Source: CAVUXJ01 sp963814975 (GTDB taxonomy: Bacteria; Acidobacteriota; Vicinamibacteria; Vicinamibacterales; CAVVIG01). From it: DNA of 64,000 bases. Positions 36,003 through 42,478 of this stretch are shown piece by piece. Made by a program: the position numbers and the translations under genes. The stretch spans positions 1 through 64,000 of the forward strand of contig CAWFFB010000016.1 in NCBI GenBank assembly GCA_963814975.1, in the 5' to 3' direction. A model generated the notes under the pieces. The model worked only from the letters and a program-made list of their open reading frames with translations. It had not been told where the DNA came from and made no database searches. How positions within the stretch are numbered: position 1 is the stretch's first letter; each line of letters starts with the position of its first letter.

Positions 36003-36696
36003 TCAGTTCACCGGCACCAGACGCTTCAGCTCTTCCGTCCAGTTCTTCACGACGACGATCTGCGACGCCGTCCGAGCCGCGGCGTCCGTCTGGCCAACCG
36101 CGGATCATCAGGAACCGTCCATCGGGGGCGATATCGTACGGCCGATTGACGGGAACCACGAAGATGGCGAATTCAAACAACACTTGCGGACGCCCGGCAA
36201 CGAGCGTCGCCCCGGACTGCACCGGGACCGCAAGCAACTGCCGACTGTCGAGGCTGCCGTAGAACAGTTCCCGGCCGTCACGCGACCAGATTGGCATACG
36301 GCCGCCGCCCGTTGAGATCTGTTGGCGATTGCCCAGCTCCGGATACCGCTCGACGTAGATTTCCTGTCGACCGGAGACGTTCGAGTTGTAGGCCATCCAG
36401 CGTCCGTCTGGAGAAACGGCCGATGGTGAGTCGCTTTTCACCAGCACTTTCGCGTCTGCGAGGCCGTAGATGCCACCGATGTGGGAATGATTCAGCGAGG
36501 CGAGCGTCCTCGCTTCGCGCTCGAATCGCGCGATGCGCTCGGGATCGGCGGCGAACAGCTCGGGGAGGATCTTGATCGCGACGTCGCGATCGAGCCTTGT
36601 GTCTCGGGCTCTGTAGACCTCCCCCATGCCGCCGGCCCCGAGGGCGGAGAGGATCTCGTACGGGCCGAGGCGGACGCCGGGTTGTAAGGTTGGCAG
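36003..36696 (-). pseudogene. kinase-propeller gene with the whole middle deleted
   Basis: Starting at CTG 36696 (13 nt after TATAAT) the protein has a normal kinase N-lobe: RLGPYEILSALGAGGMGEVY, DRDVAIKILPELFAADPERI, LASLNHSHIGGIYGL. Directly after ADAKVLVKSDS it jumps to the end of a propeller: AVSPDGRWMAYNSNVSGRQE, STGGGRMPIWSRDGRELFYG and DIAPDGRFLMIRG. Catalytic loop, DFG segment, membrane helix and most blades are missing, about 600 residues by comparison. A further frameshift near 36100 separates the true end VVVKNWTEELKRLVPVN (stop 36003). The joint is in frame, so it arose by a clean internal deletion before the late indel. Confidence 0.78.
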
Positions 36697-36709
36697 TTGC
36701 GGTAGCTGG

Positions 36710-36715
36710 ATTATA
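36710..36715 (-). promoter_or_regulatory. kinase promoter -10 box (TATAAT), second minus copy
   Basis: TATAAT exactly 13 nt before CTG 36696, within the 126-bp block shared with 33811-33936 (about four differences). Confidence 0.6.
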
Positions 36716-36845
36716 CGCCCGCCATCGGGCGATGTTTCCCCGTATGCGATTTGGCGACACCGCCTTCGAGCGGTGAGAGGATTTGCTGCGGGCCAAGGCG
36801 TGTACAAGGTATAGGCGTCTACCGAGGGTCTTGCAGAGCGCCGGT

Positions 36846-37130
36846 CTAGTTGATGATGACGGTGATCGGCGGGGGCCTGCGCGGCGGTGGTTCCGCCAAC
36901 ACGAATTGTTGCCCGTTGGCTGCCACGTCGTATCGCCTTCTGAACGGCAACGTGAGCTCGTCCACGTCCGCGCCAAAGAGCGCTTCGGGTTTTCCTGACT
37001 CGAAGCGCGCCGCCGTCTGCGTCGGCGCTGCCATGAGTCGTCGGTCGGCTGACAGATAGAACAGCTCGCGACCATCGCTTCGCCAGCGAGGCTCGGTCCT
37101 GCCGTCGCTCGACACGGGCCATTTGGCTGT
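36846..37130 (-). pseudogene. second detached kinase-propeller tail
   Basis: The minus strand encodes KWPVSSDGRTEPRWRSDGRE, LFYLSADRRLMAAPTQTAAR, FESGKPEALFGADVDELTLP and ends RPPPITVIIN. These are the last blade and terminal strand of a PD40 kinase protein. Upstream the frame runs antisense into the reverse transcriptase gene, so the 5' part was lost at about 37130-37190. Confidence 0.7.
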
Positions 37131-37193
37131 GCTCCGCAAAAACTCGAGTCCGGCAAAATCGTGCAGTAGAACCAGGAATTCGGCGGCCGACGG

Positions 37194-38048
37194 ATGTGGG
37201 TCGTGGACCTCGATGTCGAAAAGTTTTTCGATCGAGTGAATCACGACAAATTGATGGGGCGTGTCGCACAGCGGATCGAGGACAAGCGGCTACTGAAACT
37301 CATCCGGGCTTTCTTGAATGCCGGGGTGATGGAGAACGGGTTGGTCGGTCCAAGCGTGGAGGGTACTCCGCAAGGGGGTCCACTTTCACCACTGCTCAGC
37401 AACCTCGTGCTCGACGAACTTGACCGGGAATTGGAGCGCCGGGGACATCGCTTTGTTCGATATGCGGACGACAGCAATATCTACGTTCGCAGCGAGCGGG
37501 CGGGTCAACGGGTGATGGCAAGCGTGACGCGCTTCATCACAGAACAGCTCAAGCTCGCGGTCAATGAGTCCAAGAGTGCGGTGGCGCGACCGCAGGACCG
37601 AAAGTTTCTCGGATTCAGCTTCACGGCCGGTCCGGAGGTCAAGCGTACGATTGCGCGGAAGGCCCTGGCTCGATTCAAAGCGAGGATTCGAGACATCACG
37701 CGACGGGCAAAAGGCGTCAGCATCGAGACGACGATAGAAGAACTGGCTCCGTATATGCGGGGCTGGCGCAACTATTTCGGCTTCTGCGAAACGCCCGAAG
37801 CGCTGGTGTACCTGACTCGCTGGGTACGATTGCGCGTGCGAGCGGCGTTGTGGCGACAGTGGAAAACACCGCGCCGTCGCCGGGCCGCTCTCATCGCACT
37901 GGGGGTCCGTCCGCGACTGGCCACCAACACGGCCGGTAGCGGTCTCGGTCCCTGGTATCTCGCCCGCGCCAAGGCCCTCTCGGTGGGGCTCTCGAATGCG
38001 TACTTCACCTCGCTCGGATCCGACGCTGATCGACGGGGTTTAGCGTAA
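37194..38048 (+). pseudogene. group II intron reverse transcriptase/maturase, 5'-truncated
   Basis: The first recognisable residues are WVVDLDVEKFFDRVNHDKLM, RT motif 3 of group II intron proteins. Then GTPQGGPLSPLLSNLVLDEL (motif 4), RFVRYADDSNIYV (YADD active site), ESKSAVARPQDRKFLGFSFT, and the maturase/X domain ELAPYMRGWRNYFGFCETPE and LTRWVRLRVRAALWRQWKTP. No HNH endonuclease follows. Roughly 100 N-terminal residues (RT motifs 0-2) are missing; the break at about 37190 coincides with the broken kinase tail. The catalytic pair is intact but the protein should be inactive. Retron and DGR types are unlikely because of the maturase domain. Confidence 0.85.
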
Positions 38049-38056
38049 CCGACTCG

Positions 38057-38091
38057 AACCGCCGTGTACGGACCCGTACGCACGGTGGTGT
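38057..38091 (+). ncRNA. group II intron 3' hairpin (domain V region)
   Basis: Right after the maturase stop, ACCGCCGTGTACG pairs with CGTACGCACGGTGGT around a GACC loop, followed by GTGGCAGGGGTCGGCGGG. A hairpin of this sequence type stands after many bacterial intron maturase genes and belongs to the 3' ribozyme end. Domains I-III would be 5' and are lost. Confidence 0.5.
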
Positions 38092-38132
38092 GGCAGGGGT
38101 CGGCGGGCAACCGTCGCCCCTATGCCGATCTT

Positions 38133-38181
38133 GTCGCGTAGTGGCGACCCATCCCGCCGCGGGCCTCAGGTCGCCACTGCG
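38133..38181. repeat. GTCGCGAAG palindromic repeat upstream of a kinase promoter
   Basis: GTCGCGTAGTGGCGACCC at the left and GGGCCTCAGGTCGCCACTGC at the right can pair to a long stem with a CGCC-rich loop. It ends 45 bp before the TATAAT box of the kinase at 38246/38311. Confidence 0.7.
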
Positions 38182-38226
38182 CCCCGTTTTTCAGGAGTAT
38201 TCCCTTCCGCGCTGCAGCCCCGCCCG

Positions 38227-38232
38227 TATAAT
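38227..38232 (+). promoter_or_regulatory. kinase promoter -10 box (TATAAT)
   Basis: TATAAT 13 nt before TTG 38246. The next codons (GCC CTC ACC) match the kinase start at 42479. Flank GCCCGTATAATCCTCGGCAG resembles CGCCGTATAATCCCCGGCAG at 42456. Confidence 0.65.
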
Positions 38233-38310
38233 CCTCGGCAGTAGCTTGGCCCTCACCTCCGGTACCGGCTCGGCCCGTACGAGATCGTCTCCGCCCTCGG
38301 AGCTGGCGGC

Positions 38311-40938
38311 ATGGGCGAGGTCTACAAGGCGCGTGACACGCGACTCAATCGCACGGTTGCGATGAAAGTGCTGCCAGCTGACCTGGCGGCCGATCCGGAA
38401 CGGCGGGCGCGATTCGAGCGCGAGGCGCGGGCGATTGCAGCGCTGTCGCATCCGCACATCTGCACGGTCCACGACGTCGGCCGTCACGGGGAGATCGATT
38501 ACCTCGTGATGGAGTATCTCGACGGCGAGACGCTGGCCGATCGGTTGACCCGCGTCAAAGATCCGCTCCCGCTCGAGCAGGTACTGACGATCGGCATCGC
38601 CATTGCCGATGCGCTCGACAAAGCCCACCGGGCCGGCATCGTCCATCGCGATCTCAAACCGGCCAACGTCATGCTGATGAAGGCAGGGCCCAAGCTGCTC
38701 GACTTCGGTCTTGCCAAGCTTCGGGAATCGGCTGGGCCGGTCAGCCTGTCGACCATGACCCGGATGACGGCGACGCCGGCGACGGCCCAGGGCACAATTC
38801 TCGGGACCATTCACTACATGGCGCCCGAGCAGGTCGAGGGTCGGGAGGCCGACGCACGCACGGATGTCTGGGCGCTCGGAGGGCTGTTGTACGAGATGGC
38901 CACAGGGCGTCGCCCGTTCGACGGCGATTCGGCGGCCTCCGTCATCGGCGCCATCCTCAAAGATGTTCCGCCGCCGGTCTCCACCCGCGCACCACTGATA
39001 CCTCGCGCGCTGGATCACGTCGTCGAACGATGTCTTGCGAAGGACCCTGACGAGCGCTGGCAAAGCGCCGCGGATGTTGGCGGAGAGCTCCGTTGGATTG
39101 CGTCGAGTGGAGGAGAGCCGGCCGGCATGCTCGCGCCGCGCCGGGCCCGCCGGGAATACGCCGCATGGAGCCTCGCGGCGGTTCTTCTGATCGCGTTGGG
39201 AGTCGCGCTCAGTCGGCCCGCGTCGAATTCAGCAACGCCGCCAGCAGAGAGTGTCGTATTCTCCGTCTATCCGCCTCCGGGTGGAACGTTCCGAAGCCAG
39301 GGGGCGTCCGTTCAAACACCGCAATTGGCGGTGGCACCTAATGGCCGTCACCTCGTCTTCTTGGCTGCGGGAGCGGACGGTGTCGCGCGGTTGTGGCTCC
39401 GGCCATTCGACGTCGCCGAGGCGAGACCGCTCCCAGGTACCGAGGACGCCGCGGCTCCGTTCTGGTCGCCAGACAGCCGCAACATCGCGTTCTTCGCGCG
39501 AGGATCCCTGCAGCGAGTTGATCTCAACGGCGGCGCGCCTCAGGTGCTCAGCCCCGCCACGATTAGCAATCGCGGGGGCTCATGGAGCCCGTCCGGCGTC
39601 ATCCTGTTTACTCCCGACCAGGTGAGCGGCCTCTTGCGCGTGCCGGCGTCCGGAGGCACGACTGTCGGTCTGGATCTCGATGTCGGAAACGAGAAGAATC
39701 TGAATCTCGGCGCAAGATGGCCTCACTTCGTCGCCGATAAGGGGCGGTTTCTCTTTCAACGCCGAGGCGAAATCGAAGGTCACGTCTATGTGGGCTCGTT
39801 AGACGGTGCCATGGCGACGCAACTCGTGGCGAGCGACTGGGGCGCGCAGATCTCCCAGGGGTTTCTGCTGTTTCTCAAAGGCACCACACTGATGGCGCAG
39901 GCGTTCGGTCCCGGTGACACGTTGACCGGCGATGCCGTCCCGCTGCGCACGAACGTTGCCGGTGGCTCCGGGGGGTACGCGGCTTTTTCGACGTCCACGA
40001 CCGGAATCCTGGCCTACGCGAATCCGGTGCGTGCCATTCGCGAATTGCGATGGTTCAGCCGCGAGGGATCTCCACTCGACCTGGTCGCACCGGCCGCCGA
40101 CTACGTCGACTTCCGCCTGTCGCCGGATGAGACGCTGCTCGGGTATTCCCGTGTCGACCAAGTCGCGCAGGCGCCCGACCTGTGGGTGCTCGACCTCCGG
40201 CGGGGCGCGGTGCAGCGTGTCACGTCTGACTCGCTATCGGAAGCGGGCGTGCTGTGGTCCCCAGACGGCCATCAGCTCGTCTATCGATCCAATCGAGCTA
40301 GCGCGAGCAACCAACTGTACCGCGTGGCCGCGACGGGCGTTGGAGGTGCCGAGATCCTGCTGAGCGATGCGCAGCAGCGCGAGTCGCAGTACTCGACGCC
40401 GAATCCGACAGACTGGTCGCGCGACGGCGCTCACGTCGTCTACCACGCCGTGAGGCCGAAAACCGGCTTCGATCTGTGGGCACTGCCGGTGGCGGACCGC
40501 AAGCCCGTACCCCTTGCACAAACCCCATTCAACGAGCTGCATGGCTCGATCTCGCCGGATTCTCGATGGCTCGCCTACGCGTCGGACGAATCCGGCCGGT
40601 ATGAGGTGTACGTGCAGGCGTTTCCAGTCGCGAAGGAACGCTGGACGATTTCAACCGGGGGCGGATCGCAGCCTCGATGGAGCCGCAACGGTCGGGAACT
40701 GCTGTATCTGCAAGGCGACGGAACACTCATGTCGGTGCCGACCGAGACGACGCCATCCTTCGTGACCGGCATCCCGGTGCCCCTCTTCAAGACGCGGTTG
40801 GCAGGCGTCGATGCTTACCGCCTCGAGTACGTTCCGAGCGCAGACGGCAAGCGAATTCTCATGAGCACGCCGACCGATGATGGCGATCGACCCGCCATCA
40901 CGGTCGTTGCGAACTGGCCAGCGTTGTTGAAGAGGTAA
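38311..40938 (+). CDS. Ser/Thr protein kinase with PD40 propeller
   Basis: 875 residues from ATG 38311, but the kinase glycine loop (GPYEIVSALGAGGMGEVY) begins upstream. The expected start TTG 38246 opens LALTSGT in another frame; one missing C in GGTACCGGCTC disconnects it, so the promoter-proximal start is out of register. Motifs: VAMKVLP, GIVHRDLKPANVMLM, LLDFGLAKL, HYMAPEQVEG, DVWALGGLLYEMATG. A membrane helix (YAAWSLAAVLLIALGVALS) is followed by propeller repeats (VAPNGRHLVFLA, WSPDSRNIAFFA, LSPDETLLGYSR, ISPDSRWLAYAS) and the usual end DRPAITVVANWPALLKR. If the indel is real, translation depends on 38311 and yields a kinase without a P-loop. Otherwise a receptor kinase of the same plan as its paralogues. 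Confidence 0.85.
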   Translation: MGEVYKARDTRLNRTVAMKVLPADLAADPERRARFEREARAIAALSHPHICTVHDVGRHGEIDYLVMEYLDGETLADRLTRVKDPLPLEQVLTIGIAIADALDKAHRAGIVHRDLKPANVMLMKAGPKLLDFGLAKLRESAGPVSLSTMTRMTATPATAQGTILGTIHYMAPEQVEGREADARTDVWALGGLLYEMATGRRPFDGDSAASVIGAILKDVPPPVSTRAPLIPRALDHVVERCLAKDPDERWQSAADVGGELRWIASSGGEPAGMLAPRRARREYAAWSLAAVLLIALGVALSRPASNSATPPAESVVFSVYPPPGGTFRSQGASVQTPQLAVAPNGRHLVFLAAGADGVARLWLRPFDVAEARPLPGTEDAAAPFWSPDSRNIAFFARGSLQRVDLNGGAPQVLSPATISNRGGSWSPSGVILFTPDQVSGLLRVPASGGTTVGLDLDVGNEKNLNLGARWPHFVADKGRFLFQRRGEIEGHVYVGSLDGAMATQLVASDWGAQISQGFLLFLKGTTLMAQAFGPGDTLTGDAVPLRTNVAGGSGGYAAFSTSTTGILAYANPVRAIRELRWFSREGSPLDLVAPAADYVDFRLSPDETLLGYSRVDQVAQAPDLWVLDLRRGAVQRVTSDSLSEAGVLWSPDGHQLVYRSNRASASNQLYRVAATGVGGAEILLSDAQQRESQYSTPNPTDWSRDGAHVVYHAVRPKTGFDLWALPVADRKPVPLAQTPFNELHGSISPDSRWLAYASDESGRYEVYVQAFPVAKERWTISTGGGSQPRWSRNGRELLYLQGDGTLMSVPTETTPSFVTGIPVPLFKTRLAGVDAYRLEYVPSADGKRILMSTPTDDGDRPAITVVANWPALLKR

Positions 40939-41051
40939 AGGCAACGCGCGTGATTCGAGCGGGCGATCTCGGAGGGCTCGTGTGGGTCGGTGGCGGTTGA
41001 ACTGTGGTCGAGACTCGCGCCTTCGGTGTGCCGCCGGATAGGTAATGAGTA

Positions 41052-41098
41052 GTCGCGAAGTATAGAGCGACCCCGCCGGGGGCCTCAGGTCGCCAGAT
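41052..41098. repeat. GTCGCGAAG palindromic repeat upstream of an orphan kinase promoter
   Basis: GTCGCGAAGTATAGAGCGAC at the left, GGGGGCCTCAGGTCGCCAGA at the right. Ends 46 bp before TATAAT 41145, the same spacing as at 38133. Confidence 0.65.
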
Positions 41099-41144
41099 CG
41101 GCGTCAGGCAGAACTAATTCCGACCCGCGCAGACGTGCCGCCCA

Positions 41145-41150
41145 TATAAT
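41145..41150 (+). promoter_or_regulatory. orphan kinase promoter (TATAAT)
   Basis: GCCCATATAATCCCCATCGT resembles the kinase promoters at 38227 and 42460, but only 9 nt separate it from the leftover CTG start; the kinase body is missing. Confidence 0.5.
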
Positions 41151-41159
41151 CCCCATCGT

Positions 41160-41198
41160 CTGGTCCTCACCCGCGGCATACACCTCGGTCCGTATGAT
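41160..41198 (+). pseudogene. 5' stump of a deleted kinase gene
   Basis: CTG 41160 reads LVLTRGIHLGPYD, clearly derived from the LALTxGTRLGPYE opening of the other kinases. After PYD the sequence becomes unrelated and stops at 41235. Together with the repeat and promoter upstream this is the front end of a lost kinase gene. Confidence 0.6.
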
Positions 41199-41383
41199 GG
41201 GCAACTCGATATGATCGAAGCCGCGTTGGAGGACTAGGCCCTCAAGCGCATTCCCCCCGCGCGCTTGTGCCGCCCAGGGGAAAGGTGTACAGTCAGGGTC
41301 CACGCTTTCCTGAGACTGCCACCACCTCGCTGGGCGTTCTCCAGTCTTGGCCCCTGCCCTCATCAAGGCTCGTTTCCCCAGAA

Positions 41384-41611
41384 ATGGCGGCTGGCATGAT
41401 CACATCCCCTCACTCCGCACCGCTGGCCGGACTGCTGCAGCGAGTCCGCGACGAATACCGAGAGATGCCGGAGCTTAAATTAACCAAGCCGCAGGCCATG
41501 CGATTATTTGGCGTGGCGCCCTCGGTGTGCGCCGCGGTGCTGAGGGCGCTCGTGATGGAGAACTTTCTGTCCCGCACCGGCGAGGGCCAGTTTGTGCGAT
41601 CGACCACATAG
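41384..41611 (+). CDS. small winged-helix-like protein
   Basis: 75 residues from ATG 41384: SPHSAPLAGLLQRVRDEYRE, MPELKLTKPQAMRLFGVAPS and VCAAVLRALVMENFLSRTGE, ending GQFVRST. The pattern L-T-K-P-Q-A-x-R-L-F-G-(4)-C-x-x-V-L-x-x-L-V-x-x-x-F-L-x-R-x-x-x-G-x-F-V-R is that of short winged-helix proteins common in Acidobacteria, often next to heat-shock genes. Here an Hsp20 gene follows 255 bp later. Probably DNA-binding; start may be ATG 41396. Confidence 0.58.
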   Translation: MAAGMITSPHSAPLAGLLQRVRDEYREMPELKLTKPQAMRLFGVAPSVCAAVLRALVMENFLSRTGEGQFVRSTT

Positions 41612-41865
41612 TAGTGAACAAGCCCATAGTGACGGCGGGCGCGGGGTTCTCGGCTTGGAGAATCCTAGCGTTGAACAGGACCAGCACAGCCTCACCCCGC
41701 TAGCTCAGTCCGTTCCTTTTGTTCGCGATTGCACCAGTTGCGTCGCTCGATCCGTGATCAGCTTCGCCGGAATCGGTGATCACGTCACAAGAATCTGTGC
41801 AGCATCACCGGAATAACCAATCACGACGAATCTGTACATCGTCAATAAGTGAGGAGGGTGTCAAG
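41612..41865. other. intergenic before Hsp20
   Basis: No gene seen. The Hsp20 ribosome site GAGGAGGGTG lies at its right end; the region should hold the promoter. Confidence 0.35.
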
Positions 41866-42207
41866 ATGCCAGTAGTGAGGATGAAAGTTGCGCCCGATAC
41901 CGTGGCGTATGCCGACGCGGAGCACCACAGGCTAATAGTGGAGTTCGCCATCCCAGGAGCGCCTACGGAGACCATCGATCTAAAGCTCCTCGAAGATAGC
42001 GTCCATTTATTGGCGCCAGCAAGGGATATCGATTACGTTTCGGCATTGGCTTTAGGTTGGCCGGTGAAACCTAACAAAGCCGAAGCTACCTACGAGAACG
42101 GATTGCTCCGAATCGAAGTGCCTTTCAAAGACCCAATGGAAGATGCAGTGAAGGTCGCCATTAAGCCAGGTGGGCCGGAAGCCAAGACCAAAATTATCGA
42201 GGCCTGA
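41866..42207 (+). CDS. Hsp20 / alpha-crystallin-like protein
   Basis: 113 residues. ATG 41866 follows GAGGAGGGTGTCAAG, a strong site; an upstream in-frame start (41776) is less likely. The alpha-crystallin domain is recognised by HHRLIVEFAIPGAPTETIDL, VHLLAPARD and the closing YENGLLRIEVPFK, a form of the AxxxNGxL motif. Family members are ATP-independent holdases. The short N-terminus and C-terminal IKPGGPEAKTKIIEA, without a clear IxI/V anchor, suggest a dimer rather than large oligomers (inference). Neighbours are the HTH gene and kinases. Confidence 0.75.
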   Translation: MPVVRMKVAPDTVAYADAEHHRLIVEFAIPGAPTETIDLKLLEDSVHLLAPARDIDYVSALALGWPVKPNKAEATYENGLLRIEVPFKDPMEDAVKVAIKPGGPEAKTKIIEA

Positions 42208-42368
42208 TGACCCCTTAATGCGCTCGGAAGCGGCGTCGGCATCCGAGGCTCCCGGTTGTGATCGTGGGGCGAGCTTCGTTCGGGTGGGTAGCTGGACAAG
42301 GCGCGGGCTGATTGCATAGAGAAACTCCGTATGACGCGTACGGTTCAGCGCCGGCATGGTCCTCATAT

Positions 42369-42397
42369 GTCGCGAAGTGGCGAGCCACCCGCCGGCT
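42369..42397. repeat. GTCGCGAAG repeat, left-arm copy upstream of a kinase promoter
   Basis: GTCGCGAAGTGGCGAGCCAC then CCGCCGG, equal to the left arm and centre of the full repeats; the right arm is replaced. Ends 62 bp before TATAAT 42460. Confidence 0.55.
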
Positions 42398-42459
42398 TGA
42401 CTTGGATAAACAGGACGGCGTTACTCGGGAGTAATCGTATGGGCGCTGCCGCTCCGCCG

Positions 42460-42465
42460 TATAAT
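42460..42465 (+). promoter_or_regulatory. kinase promoter -10 box (TATAAT)
   Basis: TATAAT 13 nt before TTG 42479. Best-preserved instance, because the TTG here is in frame with a complete kinase. Confidence 0.7.
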
Positions 42466-42478
42466 CCCCGGCAGGCGT

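Noticed and set aside
37194..38048. Reverse transcriptase as retron or diversity-generating element
   Set aside because: Maturase domain and the downstream intron-type hairpin identify a group II intron; no msr/msd, template repeat or accessory gene seen.
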